23,786 bases of DNA, taken from contig JASGDB010000086.1 of NCBI GenBank assembly GCA_049841315.1, positions 1-23,786 of the forward strand. The letters run 5' to 3'. The DNA comes from JASGDB01 sp049841315 (GTDB lineage: Bacteria; Bacteroidota; Bacteroidia; Flavobacteriales; Weeksellaceae). The notes below the pieces were generated by a model. That model was given only the letters and a program-made list of their open reading frames with translations. It was not told the origin of the DNA and made no database searches. The position numbers were made by a program, and so were the translations under genes. Every line of letters begins with the position of its first letter. The first letter of the stretch is position 1. Below are positions 16,125 to 23,786 of the stretch, in pieces.

Positions 16125-16327
16125 AATCTTGCTTTTTTTCTTACTTCTTCACTAGAAATGGTTCTACCTTCTTTTATATCTTTCAAACCTTCGTCAATCA
16201 GATTTTTTTGCCAATCTGTAAATTCTTCTTTCTCAGAAATCGTAAATTTCACTTTCAATTCTTCAAATAATGCTTTCAGAAGATTTTCCTGTTTTTCAGA
16301 TTCAGTATGTATGGTAAAAGTGCTCAT
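16112..16327 (-). CDS. Antitoxin of the ParE-like toxin (DUF2683-like)
   Basis: A 71-residue acidic protein (MSTFTIHTESEKQENLLKAL...). The opening strand followed by LKALFEELKVKFTIS and a charged C-terminal helical part (LKDIKEGRTISSEEVRKKAR) resemble the short DUF2683-type antitoxins that precede ParE/RelE toxins in Bacteroidota. Family naming is from memory; the antitoxin role rests on its place ahead of, and 13-base overlap with, the toxin. The pair would be autoregulated, as is usual for type II modules, though no operator is visible. A weak -7-like box, TAACTTTA (minus, 16344-16351), lies next to the U-tract of the asnS terminator. Confidence 0.8.
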   Translation of the reverse strand: MSTFTIHTESEKQENLLKALFEELKVKFTISEKEEFTDWQKNLIDEGLKDIKEGRTISSEEVRKKARLCIK

Positions 16328-16350
16328 TTTTTTTAAATTTTAGTAAAGTT

Positions 16351-16382
16351 AAAAAAAATTCCGAAAACATTTATCGGAATTT
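16351..16382 (-). terminator. Rho-independent terminator of asnS
   Basis: Perfect 9-bp arms AAATTCCGA (16356-16364) and TCGGAATTT (16374-16382) with a nine-base loop, followed on the minus strand by a run of eight T. It lies 39 bases past the asnS stop codon. Confidence 0.75.
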
Positions 16383-16421
16383 CTGTTTTCTATTTTTGCA
16401 AAATCTCAGCCTTAACCTCAA

Positions 16422-17870
16422 TTAAAACTCCGCATTTTTCGGTGTTCTCGGGAACGGAATGACATCTCGGATATTGGTCATTCCCGTTACGAAAAGCACC
16501 AATCTTTCCAAGCCTAAACCAAATCCTGCGTGAGGAACAGAGCCGAATTTTCTCGTATCGAGGTACCACCAAAGTTCGTGTTCATCTACTCCGAAATCTT
16601 TCATTTTTTGCAGAAGAACATCGTGTCTGGCTTCTCTTTCCGAACCACCGATAATTTCGCCGATTCCCGGGAAAAGAACGTCCATTGCGGCAACGGTTTT
16701 TCCGTCTTCGTTCAGTTTCATATAAAACGCTTTGATTTCCTTCGGATAATCGAACAAAACCACCGGACTTTCAAAATGTTTTTCCACTAAATAACGCTCG
16801 TGCTCGCTCTGCAAATCCGTTCCCCAATGTTCTATCGGATACTGGAATTTTCCTTTTTTGTTTTCTTTGGAATTTAATAAAATTTCAATCGCTTCGGTAT
16901 AAGAAACACGCTTGAAACGCTTTGCAACCACGTTTTCCAGTTTTTCAATTAAACCTTCTTTTGCTCTGTCTTTTTCGGGTTTTTGCTTTTGTTCTTCGGC
17001 AAATCGGTTGTCCAAAAATTCCAAATCGGCTTTGCAGTTTTCCAAAACATAAGCGATAACGTATTTCAGAAAATCTTCCGCCAAATCAATATTGTCTTCC
17101 AGATTATTGAACGTCACTTCCGGCTCAATCATCCAAAATTCCGCCAAATGTCGGGTTGTATTAGAATTTTCCGCCCGGAAAGTCGGGCCGAACGTATAAA
17201 TTCTACCAAGTCCCATTGCTGCGGTTTCGCCTTCCAACTGTCCGGAAACCGTCAGATTGGTTTTTCTTCCGAAGAAATCCTGTGAAAAATCAATTTCGCC
17301 GTTTTCTGTTCTCGGAATTTCGTTTAAATTAAAATTCGTAACGCCGAACATTTCTCCCGCTCCTTCCGCATCAGCACCTGTAATTACAGGCGTATTGATA
17401 TAGAAAAACTGATTTTTGTTAAAATACTGATGAATCGCAAAACTTACCGCAGAACGAACACGGAAAACCGCTCCGAACAAATTGGTTCTGAAACGCAGAT
17501 GTGCTTGTTCACGGAGTTTTTCCAGAGAATGTTTTTTCGGTTGGAGAATGGTGTTTTCCAATTCTTCGGAAAAATTGTCGCCCAGAATCGTGATTTTTTT
17601 GGCAATGATTTCGATGTCCTGACCTTTACCCTCGCTTTCCACCACTTCGCCGACGATTTTCAGGGAAGAAGCGGTTTTGATGTTTTTGATAATTTCTTCA
17701 TCAAAATTTTCAAAATCCACCACAATTTGCAAATTGTTGATTGTAGAACCGTCGTTCAGTGCAATAAAACGGTTGGAACGAAACGCCCGAACCCAGCCCT
17801 GAACGGTAATATCGTGATGCAAAACTTTTTTGTAATCCGTCAAAAGGTCTTTAATCGTCTGTCTTTTCAT
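16422..17870 (-). CDS. asnS: Asparaginyl-tRNA synthetase
   Basis: Class IIb aminoacyl-tRNA synthetase that charges tRNA-Asn with asparagine. The N-terminal OB-fold anticodon-binding domain (about 15-105) contains VQGWVRAFRSNRFIALNDGS. The catalytic domain follows: LRFRTNLFGAVFRVRSAVSF (motif 1 region), TPVITGADAEGAGEMF, then motif 2 FRAENSNTTRHLAEFWMIEP, and motif 3 GFGLGLERLVLF (about 449-460). The TRHLAEFWMIEPE sequence and the GAGEMF segment are characteristic of AsnRS rather than AspRS. The 482-residue length is normal. A hairpin lies in its leader (17896-17910) and a -7 box at 17943-17950; it ends at its own terminator, so it looks monocistronic. Confidence 0.96.
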   Translation of the reverse strand: MKRQTIKDLLTDYKKVLHHDITVQGWVRAFRSNRFIALNDGSTINNLQIVVDFENFDEEIIKNIKTASSLKIVGEVVESEGKGQDIEIIAKKITILGDNFSEELENTILQPKKHSLEKLREQAHLRFRTNLFGAVFRVRSAVSFAIHQYFNKNQFFYINTPVITGADAEGAGEMFGVTNFNLNEIPRTENGEIDFSQDFFGRKTNLTVSGQLEGETAAMGLGRIYTFGPTFRAENSNTTRHLAEFWMIEPEVTFNNLEDNIDLAEDFLKYVIAYVLENCKADLEFLDNRFAEEQKQKPEKDRAKEGLIEKLENVVAKRFKRVSYTEAIEILLNSKENKKGKFQYPIEHWGTDLQSEHERYLVEKHFESPVVLFDYPKEIKAFYMKLNEDGKTVAAMDVLFPGIGEIIGGSEREARHDVLLQKMKDFGVDEHELWWYLDTRKFGSVPHAGFGLGLERLVLFVTGMTNIRDVIPFPRTPKNAEF

Positions 17871-17895
17871 CTGTTATAAATATATTTTCAAAGGT

Positions 17896-17910
17896 CAGAT
17901 ATACTATCTG
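17896..17910. other. Leader hairpin or operator-like palindrome upstream of asnS
   Basis: CAGATA-TAC-TATCTG is a perfect 6-bp inverted repeat with a 3-base centre, extendable by two G-C pairs past a one-base bulge. It lies 26 bases upstream of the asnS ATG, downstream of the predicted -7 box, so it would be in the mRNA leader. It lacks a U-tract. Confidence 0.35.
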
Positions 17911-17942
17911 CCGATATTTCATTATCAAAAAATTAATGTGGG

Positions 17943-17950
17943 CAAATGTA
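17943..17950 (-). promoter_or_regulatory. Putative -7 promoter box of asnS
   Basis: Minus-strand TACATTTG is an exact TANNTTTG match, 72 bases upstream of the asnS ATG. No TTG is seen at the expected -33 position, where the inverted repeat at 17973-17997 begins. Confidence 0.4.
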
Positions 17951-17972
17951 AGGATTTTTAGTGGTTTTTTAA

Positions 17973-17997
17973 AAACCTGACAGGTTTCAGAAACCTG
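17973..17997. repeat. Overlapping palindromes built on AAACCTG/CAGGTTT
   Basis: AAACCTG (17973-17979), CAGGTTT (17981-17987) and AAACCTG (17991-17997) form two mutually exclusive hairpins sharing the middle arm. AAACCTGACAGGTTT-type palindromes are frequent between genes in flavobacterial genomes, as I recall, so this is probably one dispersed repeat copy. Confidence 0.45.
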
Positions 17998-18173
17998 CAA
18001 AATTTAAATATAAAAACATTTTTAAGAAAGCAACGAAGTTGTGAAATGTTGTAAAAGAAAAAATGAGATAATAAATATAGATTTTTTATGGAATGACAAA
18101 GACACTCAAAAGCGATATAATAAGGATTCTAATCTATGAAGTTAAGTTTATGATTTCAAGTTAAATTTCCAAT
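17998..18173. other. Gene-free spacer between the second susD and asnS
   Basis: The whole 17871-18218 gap is 348 bases. Apart from the asnS leader elements, the palindromes and the susD terminator listed separately, this part is AT-rich with no open frame of credible coding character, no tRNA-like fold and no clear promoter. Confidence 0.5.
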
Positions 18174-18204
18174 AAAAAAACCGCTCGGATGAGCGGTTTT
18201 TTTT
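18174..18204 (-). terminator. Rho-independent terminator of the second susCD operon
   Basis: Perfect hairpin CCGCTC-GGAT-GAGCGG extended by seven A-T pairs, with long T and A runs, 14 bases beyond the susD stop codon. On the minus strand the A run gives the U-tract. Confidence 0.9.
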
Positions 18205-18218
18205 ACATTCAATATAAA

Positions 18219-19784
18219 TTAGTTTCTATTCCAGAATGGGGTATACTCATTCTTTGTGAAACATTGAGCTGCAGAAACGTCAATAACGTTTGCACTGTTA
18301 CTGTTGTATTCTGAAGAAGGATACATCAATCTGTATGGTTTGTTGGATTGTATTGCAGTAAGTGCCAAAGGAGTTTCAGGGTAGCCTGTTTTCAAATAAT
18401 TTACATATGTTTCCTGTGGTTTAATCATATTTAAAGCAATCATTCTTTGATATTGAATGGCCGCAATTTTACCGGCACTACCGTTCCATCCATAAGGTGA
18501 TGTGGATAAATTTGCAAGGTAGGTACTTGCAGCTGCTGAAGCACTACTATAACCGCTCACTGTAGCTGGGCTGAAAGAATATGCTTCACCATTCCAGTAA
18601 AATTCAAATGAAGCGTTTACTGCATTGTTATAATGAGTTTCTGCATCTGTGAATATTGATGGATAGAGAACTGCAGCTTCTGCTTGAAGTAATTCTGCTT
18701 CGGCTACTGTTACAATAAATCCGCTTATTCCAGATGTTGCACTGCTATAGTTATAAAAATTCCATCTTAATCTGGAAAAAAGAGCCTCAGCACCTCCTGA
18801 TACTTTGCCTCCTCCCTGTACGATTCCTACAAGTTTTCCGGAAATCGGACGATACATAATACTTCTCCTTGGATCTACAGTTCCTGTATTAGCATTTTCT
18901 CCGTTTAAGAGTTTCGCCAGGTGATCTGATATATGTCCAACATATCTGTATCCATACGTATTGTTTGCACTATCATCATAAGTAAGCCATCCGTACTCTC
19001 TGATTAACGGATTTTGTTGTACTTCATTTGCAGACGAATATCCTGGATTAATTGTAATATCGGAAGTAACAAATGACTCATCTGCTAAAGAAGCCAACTC
19101 AGCATCTACATAAGACCTTATGTCGGAGTCCGTAACTTTAGATTGTCTCAATAACAGTCTTAGTTTAAAAGTATTAGCAACTTGTTTCCAACTGTCCGTA
19201 TCACCATGTAAAATAACATCTTCACCTCCAACAGTGTTTAAGGTATTTTCATCTAATTTTACAAGAGCGTCATTGAGCATTTCAACTAAATTTTTATAAA
19301 TGTCTTCTCCCTTGTCATACTTTGGTGTAAGGTTTTGGCTTAATTTGAAAGCCTCGGAGAAAGGTGCATCACCATAAAAATCCACTATATACTGCATACT
19401 ATTAGCCAATAAAATTTCAGCAATAGCAACATGGTGAGGATAATCTGCTGCATGTTCGCTATTAATGATATTCGCTAATTTTCCCATCGCAATATAATTG
19501 TCATTCCAAATACCATTTCTAAAATTTGAAGTAAGATTCATTTGATATTCGGTATTGAGTGGCGCTGCAAAATAATATTCATTTCCTGCCCAGCAGTTCA
19601 TCCAAACATTGGATAATAACATTAAATCTGTTGTTTGGGCATCGTACGATTGGGTTTCAGCTCCTGCAAGCATTAATGCAGGAGTCAATTGTTCAAGAGC
19701 CGGATCGTTCGATGATAAATTGTCATCCAAACTACATGAGGCTAAACTTACAGCTGTAGCTGTTATTAAAAATATTTTTTTCAT
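18219..19784 (-). CDS. SusD/RagB-family outer-membrane lipoprotein (SusD-like_2 type)
   Basis: A 521-residue surface lipoprotein partnering the second SusC. The signal peptide ends in lipobox SLASC (Cys17), followed by Ser-Leu-Asp-Asp. The body carries the pattern of the SusD-like_2 subgroup: QLTPALMLAGAETQSYD near the start, VDFYGDAPFSEAF (~137-149), DPRRSIMYRPISG and VAEAELLQAEAAVL, and the ending NSANVIDVSAAQCFTKNEYTPFW in which FTKNEYTPFW is typical. It belongs to a different subfamily from the SusD at 1411-2817, so the two pairs are not recent duplicates. It starts 18 bases after the susC stop. No enzyme genes adjoin, so the substrate is unknown. Confidence 0.92.
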   Translation of the reverse strand: MKKIFLITATAVSLASCSLDDNLSSNDPALEQLTPALMLAGAETQSYDAQTTDLMLLSNVWMNCWAGNEYYFAAPLNTEYQMNLTSNFRNGIWNDNYIAMGKLANIINSEHAADYPHHVAIAEILLANSMQYIVDFYGDAPFSEAFKLSQNLTPKYDKGEDIYKNLVEMLNDALVKLDENTLNTVGGEDVILHGDTDSWKQVANTFKLRLLLRQSKVTDSDIRSYVDAELASLADESFVTSDITINPGYSSANEVQQNPLIREYGWLTYDDSANNTYGYRYVGHISDHLAKLLNGENANTGTVDPRRSIMYRPISGKLVGIVQGGGKVSGGAEALFSRLRWNFYNYSSATSGISGFIVTVAEAELLQAEAAVLYPSIFTDAETHYNNAVNASFEFYWNGEAYSFSPATVSGYSSASAAASTYLANLSTSPYGWNGSAGKIAAIQYQRMIALNMIKPQETYVNYLKTGYPETPLALTAIQSNKPYRLMYPSSEYNSNSANVIDVSAAQCFTKNEYTPFWNRN

Positions 19785-19802
19785 TTTATTTAATCTATTA
19801 TA

Positions 19803-22800
19803 TTAGAAAGTAACTGAAACACTGGCTCCATAAACGCGAGTATTAGGATATTGATCTGCGCTGTAACTGTTTAATCCAATTGATGAGTTCGATGAATTTA
19901 CAGCATTTTCCGGATCACCATAATATTTATTCTCGGCTGCATATTTAATAAACGGGTTTCTCGCATATACACCAAGAGTTAAATCACTGATCCCTGTATT
20001 AGACAAAATCCCCTTACTGAAAGTGTAAGCAAGTGCTACTTCTCTTATTCTGAATGATGTTGCATCAAGTACAAAATTTTCTCCAACCGAAGTATACAAT
20101 GAACCCCCGAAATAAGACTCTAATGCAGTTACAGGGTTATAACTTGCACTATTAGGATCGTTATAGCTGGTTGCATATATAGGCACGCTCGTATTTGCTA
20201 CATAACTTCCTCCGGACAAATACGAAGAATTCGGAATAATATAAGGCTGTGTTCTATCAAATCCAGCAGATGCTACATTCTGTCCGGAAAACGTAAACGA
20301 ATTAAGTGTACCTGCATAAAATTTATGACCTGTTCTGTAATCAGCAGTAGCAGATAAAGTAAAATTCTTTACGCGTAGGGTAGTGTTAAACCCTAAAATA
20401 TATTTTGGAGTAACCTGACCAAGAACACTTAATGTAGAGTTCACCTGCGGCAAACCCGTAGTAGCATCTACAACAATTCTTCCCTGATCATCTCTAACAT
20501 AAGTAGTCCCTTTTATTACCGGGAAATGTTCTCCTTCTATAGCATAAATACCAACATGAGAGTAAGTAGAAATTGGAATCTCTTTGGCATCTTCCGCCAA
20601 ACTCACAACATCTGTGTACCCACTGGTATAATTAACACCTAAATCCCATTTTATACTTTCAGTCTTGATTGGATTTACATTAAGGTTTAATTCAATACCC
20701 TTTCCTCTTAATTGACCTAAGTTCATAAGTAATCTCTCTATTCCTGAAGCTCTGGATGCGTTCTGTCTGGTAATCAAATCTTTAGTATCCTCTTGGTAAA
20801 CAGCTCCGTCCAAAAGAATTCTATCGTTTAAAAAACCTAAAGAGAGACCAAGCTCTTTTTTAGTAATGAACTCCGGCTTAAGATCCGGGCTAACCTGAAC
20901 CGTTGCACTGTTGAAACTTAAGATTCCACCGCCATCACCACTATAAGGGAAACCAGATTGAAGTTCAGCCGGGTTATTAATTACATATTCCGCAAGGGAT
21001 GAAATTCCTCCAACTTTTTGCCAAGCCGCAGTAATTTTCATATAGCTCAACATATTTCCTCCAAAATCAAATGCTTTAGTCGGGATAAATGACAATGAAG
21101 CTGCCGGATAGAAGAAGTCCGGACTATCTTTATACAGATAGCTGTCTAACTTTGAAACCAACTCATATCTACCGACAGTATTCAAAAACAGATAATTTTT
21201 AAAAGCAAAATCAGCATTATAAAACAATGCGTGGCTATTGTATCTGCCTGAATCATTATTTAAATTGGCAGGCTGTGTGGGGTTAGAGAGATTATATATA
21301 GCATATAAACCCGGAATAATAATACCCGTACCACCCGCAGAGTTTGTTTTATAATTTGTTTCCTGATAGTTATGCCCTACCGTTAAATCTAAATTCAAAT
21401 CCGAAGTTAGGTCGTAATCAAAATTTAACAACAAATCACCATAATAGTTTGTGGTAGAAGACTGACTTTCTGAATAACTGGAAGTTACATCTGTCATAAC
21501 ATAGTCATACAATCCATCGTCTTTCCAACCGTCATTAAAACTGCTTCTCTGTGTATTAGTGAAATTTATATTACCACGATATGTCGCTGAAATATGGTCA
21601 TTAAACTGGTAGCTTGCAGAAGCTATTGCATTAAAGTAGTTTCTTAAGCTCTTAGAACGGTCATGTTTTATTTTGTAGTACGGGTTTTGATAATAAACAT
21701 TCCATGCATAAGCTCTGTCCGGATAATCCTTAAATAAAGTAATCGGAACATCTGAAGCCGTTTGCAAAAGATCATGGTACAGATATGAATTTGCTGTATT
21801 CGTTTTTTGTCTTGTATAATTAAACTGACCATCAAATTTCCATTTTCCGACATTTGCTCCTCCCTTCATCAAAACAGAATATCTGCTCATTTTATCTTCA
21901 GGCACAACAAATTCTCTTTCCAGACTACTAAGATTCAATACATAATATCCTTCTTTGTTTCCTGTAGTTACAGTTAAACCATTCTGAAAAACAGCACCTG
22001 TTTGGAAAAAATCCTTAACGTTGTCTTTTCCATACGGAGCAAAATAAGAATGTACCGCACTGTCATCATCAGGAGAAATAACTCCATAAGAAGGATCTAT
22101 GGTTACTATACCATCACCATCCATATCAGCAAACCCGGGTCCATACGGAAGATACTGACCGGAATACGCAGGATCGCTGAAAGCAGGTCCCCATGCTCCG
22201 TTCTCAACATTTACTTTATACCCATCCCAACCTTGTCCATATTCACGCTGTCTTTCTGGTAAATAAGCAACAGATTCAATATCTATTGAGGACTTCAAAG
22301 TAACGGACATTTTTCCTTTCGAACCTCCCTTTTTTGTAGTTACAACCACAACACCATTCACACCCTGCGGACCATAAATTGCAGCTCCGGCAGAACCTTT
22401 GATGATGTTAATCGTTTCAATCACTTCCGGTGGCAATTGCGACAATACCGTTGCGGTAGATGGAACATTGTCAATAACGACTAATGCTTCGTTTGATCCT
22501 GTAACCGTTCTCGGTGTTCTTATCTGGATACTCAGATTTTGATCTACGCCATTAGACGTAGTATTGATTCTCACTCCGGATGCTTTTCCTGCCAAAGAGT
22601 TAATCACATTAGGGTTGGATGCCTGGTTCAGTTGTTCTGCCCCAATAATCTGTTGAGCAGAAGTTACTGCATCTTGAACTTTCAGCTTACCTGTAACTGG
22701 CTGAACAAATACAATTTCTGCGATGTCGTGTGTTCTCGTAGCAGTATCACCTCTTTTTTGTGCGTTTACCAGCACAAATGACGAAGTCAGAACCACTGCC

Positions 22801-22826
22801 AACACGCTTGTTGTTAGTTTCTTCAT
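19803..22826 (-). CDS. SusC/RagA-family TonB-dependent outer-membrane receptor
   Basis: A 1007-residue TonB-dependent transporter. Signal peptide MKKLTTSVLAVVLTSSF...NAQ, then a plug domain at about 45-170: ALVVIDNVPSTA, NIIKGSAGAAIYGPQGVNGV, VVVTTKKGGSKGK. The barrel ends in VSVTF with a terminal Phe, as expected for outer-membrane insertion. It has no carboxypeptidase-like N-terminal extension. The TonB-box region is divergent (EIVFVQPVTG in place of EEVVVVGYG). An aspartate-rich segment at 234-244 (DMDGDGIVTID) resembles a calcium-binding loop. The SusD partner follows at 18219-19784. The predicted promoter is at 22852-22883, divergent from rnhB. Confidence 0.93.
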   Translation of the reverse strand: MKKLTTSVLAVVLTSSFVLVNAQKRGDTATRTHDIAEIVFVQPVTGKLKVQDAVTSAQQIIGAEQLNQASNPNVINSLAGKASGVRINTTSNGVDQNLSIQIRTPRTVTGSNEALVVIDNVPSTATVLSQLPPEVIETINIIKGSAGAAIYGPQGVNGVVVVTTKKGGSKGKMSVTLKSSIDIESVAYLPERQREYGQGWDGYKVNVENGAWGPAFSDPAYSGQYLPYGPGFADMDGDGIVTIDPSYGVISPDDDSAVHSYFAPYGKDNVKDFFQTGAVFQNGLTVTTGNKEGYYVLNLSSLEREFVVPEDKMSRYSVLMKGGANVGKWKFDGQFNYTRQKTNTANSYLYHDLLQTASDVPITLFKDYPDRAYAWNVYYQNPYYKIKHDRSKSLRNYFNAIASASYQFNDHISATYRGNINFTNTQRSSFNDGWKDDGLYDYVMTDVTSSYSESQSSTTNYYGDLLLNFDYDLTSDLNLDLTVGHNYQETNYKTNSAGGTGIIIPGLYAIYNLSNPTQPANLNNDSGRYNSHALFYNADFAFKNYLFLNTVGRYELVSKLDSYLYKDSPDFFYPAASLSFIPTKAFDFGGNMLSYMKITAAWQKVGGISSLAEYVINNPAELQSGFPYSGDGGGILSFNSATVQVSPDLKPEFITKKELGLSLGFLNDRILLDGAVYQEDTKDLITRQNASRASGIERLLMNLGQLRGKGIELNLNVNPIKTESIKWDLGVNYTSGYTDVVSLAEDAKEIPISTYSHVGIYAIEGEHFPVIKGTTYVRDDQGRIVVDATTGLPQVNSTLSVLGQVTPKYILGFNTTLRVKNFTLSATADYRTGHKFYAGTLNSFTFSGQNVASAGFDRTQPYIIPNSSYLSGGSYVANTSVPIYATSYNDPNSASYNPVTALESYFGGSLYTSVGENFVLDATSFRIREVALAYTFSKGILSNTGISDLTLGVYARNPFIKYAAENKYYGDPENAVNSSNSSIGLNSYSADQYPNTRVYGASVSVTF

Positions 22827-22851
22827 ATCAAATTAAATTTTTTCATTGAGG

Positions 22852-22883
22852 CAAATTTGCAAAACATTATTAAAACCACCAAA
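22852..22883 (-). promoter_or_regulatory. Putative promoter of the second susCD operon
   Basis: Minus-strand TTTG (22880-22883) is followed after 20 bases by CAAATTTG (22852-22859). This fits the -33/-7 layout with one deviation at the first base of the -7 box, the same deviation as in the first susC promoter. The -7 box lies in the perfect palindrome GCAAATTTGC (22851-22860). Confidence 0.45.
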
Positions 22884-22887
22884 TATT

Positions 22888-22920
22888 TTGTTAAAAAATC
22901 GTTAATTTTTTCTACTTTTG
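22888..22920 (+). promoter_or_regulatory. Putative promoter of rnhB
   Basis: TTG at 22888-22890 followed after 22 bases by TACTTTTG (22913-22920), an exact TANNTTTG box, 40 bases before the rnhB ATG. It is arranged back to back with the second susC promoter. Confidence 0.55.
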
Positions 22921-22960
22921 GGTATCGCATTGAAATCAAAAAGGCATTATTGATACATTT

Positions 22961-23545
22961 ATGGATTTACTAAAAAATTGGTCGGAGCACTATATTGAAG
23001 CCGGTTGTGATGAAGTTGGGCGTGGATGCTTGTGTGGCCCCGTGGTTGCGGCGGCTGTAATTTTGGATGAAGATTTTAAGCAAAATTTGGTTAACGATTC
23101 CAAAAAATTAACATTTAAAACCCGATCCTACCTTGATGACTATATAAAAGACAACGTCCGTGAATACGCAATCTCGGAACTTTCCCCAGCTTTTATTGAT
23201 GAACACAACATTCTGAACGCCAGTATTCACGCAATGCATCTCGCTCTGGATAAACTGAAAACACGCCCCGAACTGATTCTGGTGGACGGAAACAAATTTC
23301 ATCCTTACAATTACATTCCGCATCAGTGTATTGTGAAAGGAGATTCAAAAATTCTCAGCATTGCCGCCGCTTCAATACTTGCAAAAAATTATCGGGATCA
23401 ACTGATGATAAAACTTCACGAGGAATTTCCCAACTACGGCTGGAACAAAAATATGGGCTACGCCACCAAAGAACACCGTGAAGCTCTGAAAAAATTCGGA
23501 TCTACTGTCCATCACAGGAAATCGTTCCGGCTTGAGTATGACTAA
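22961..23545 (+). CDS. rnhB: Ribonuclease HII
   Basis: RNase HII cuts RNA in RNA:DNA hybrids, including single ribonucleotides left in DNA, using divalent metal ions. The 194-residue protein opens with the diagnostic GCDEVGRGCLCGPVVAAAV, in which Asp17 and Glu18 are catalytic. The third carboxylate, Asp109, is in LILVDGNKF, and SKILSIAAASILAKNYRD carries the conserved serine/lysine segment plus a fourth Asp. The GYATKEHREALKKFG...HHRKSF ending is also standard. It has its own promoter and no evident terminator. The only neighbour on its strand is the unexplained tail of the window. Confidence 0.96.
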   Translation: MDLLKNWSEHYIEAGCDEVGRGCLCGPVVAAAVILDEDFKQNLVNDSKKLTFKTRSYLDDYIKDNVREYAISELSPAFIDEHNILNASIHAMHLALDKLKTRPELILVDGNKFHPYNYIPHQCIVKGDSKILSIAAASILAKNYRDQLMIKLHEEFPNYGWNKNMGYATKEHREALKKFGSTVHHRKSFRLEYD

Positions 23546-23591
23546 AAGAGCCAGGTAAAAAGAGACAAGTAAAAAGGAAATCGAAGATTCG

Positions 23592-23690
23592 ATGAAAATA
23601 TTCTCCTCCCCTGTGAATAGAGGAACGATATTAGCATCGCTCAGTTCGGGCAGCAATGATTTAAGAGCCTGTGATAAGTTTGCAAAGTAA
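23592..23690 (+). other. Short open frame in an unexplained element after rnhB
   Basis: A 32-codon frame from ATG to TAA reads MKIFSSPVNRGTILASLS and ends DLRACDKFAK. The opposite strand is also open across the same stretch (NLSQALKSLLPELSDANIV). The composition is more coding-like than the flanking A-rich DNA, but there is no promoter or clear homology I can name. It may be a repeated intergenic element, a small gene, or a decayed fragment. Confidence 0.25.
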
Positions 23691-23786
23691 ATATTCAATA
23701 TACTAAAAGTTAAAAAAAATCATTTAGAAGAATACATTGGAAAAAGCAACAGGAAAAAGACAGAGAGACTGCAGATATACAAATAT

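Noticed and set aside
15147..16327. Prophage or integrative element boundary
   Set aside because: An ORF6N domain and a toxin-antitoxin pair alone do not make a prophage; no integrase, att repeats or structural genes are present.
17998..18173. Possible tRNA, small RNA or degraded mobile element
   Set aside because: No cloverleaf, no terminal inverted repeats and no coding frame could be made out by eye.
23372..23698. Minus-strand 108-codon frame crossing the end of rnhB
   Set aside because: More than half is antisense to the conserved C-terminus of rnhB and it starts with a TTG lacking a matching promoter; only the part outside rnhB is flagged as unexplained.

Overview
The window reads as chromosomal DNA of an AT-rich Bacteroidota, most likely class Flavobacteriia and close to Chryseobacterium (Weeksellaceae); the genus is inference. 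Support: two SusC/SusD-type outer-membrane pairs, a type IX secretion (T9SS) C-terminal sorting domain, Bacteroidota-type promoters (a TANNTTTG -7 box, sometimes with an upstream TTG), poor Shine-Dalgarno signals, frequent GTG/TTG starts, and strong A/T-flanked hairpin terminators.

Layout. The left edge holds the 5' end of rsmD (minus), preceded by a small, apparently frameshifted gene. Next, all minus, come a secreted protein of unknown function (649-1323), a SusD lipoprotein and SusC receptor (1411-5639), hutH (5787-7277) and lplA (7420-8403). lplA and glyA diverge from a 141-bp region with a -7 box on each strand. A plus-strand run follows with no terminator visible inside it: glyA, a T9SS-secreted Asp-box repeat protein, recX, an ECF sigma factor and a four-helix membrane protein overlapping it (a candidate anti-sigma factor). 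A symmetrical hairpin at 13625-13654 separates this run from convergent rpoN. Upstream of rpoN on the minus strand lie an ORF6N-domain gene with a probable homopolymer frameshift, a ParE-like toxin with its antitoxin, asnS, and a second SusC/SusD pair (18219-22826). rnhB (plus) diverges from the second susC. The last 240 bases hold no gene I can name.

How the genes fit together. Most are housekeeping: rRNA methylation, one-carbon and lipoate metabolism, histidine breakdown, asparaginyl-tRNA charging, RNA:DNA hybrid removal, sigma-54 and RecA modulation. The accessory part consists of the two SusCD uptake systems, which have no adjacent enzymes or regulators to reveal their substrates, the secreted proteins, the sigma/membrane-protein pair and the toxin-antitoxin module. 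I found no large undescribed system. The items most worth following are the ECF sigma factor with its overlapping membrane partner, the frameshifted ORF6N gene that would run almost into rpoN, the frameshifted small gene ahead of rsmD, and an unexplained element after rnhB. No tRNA, rRNA, CRISPR array, insertion sequence or prophage was recognised.
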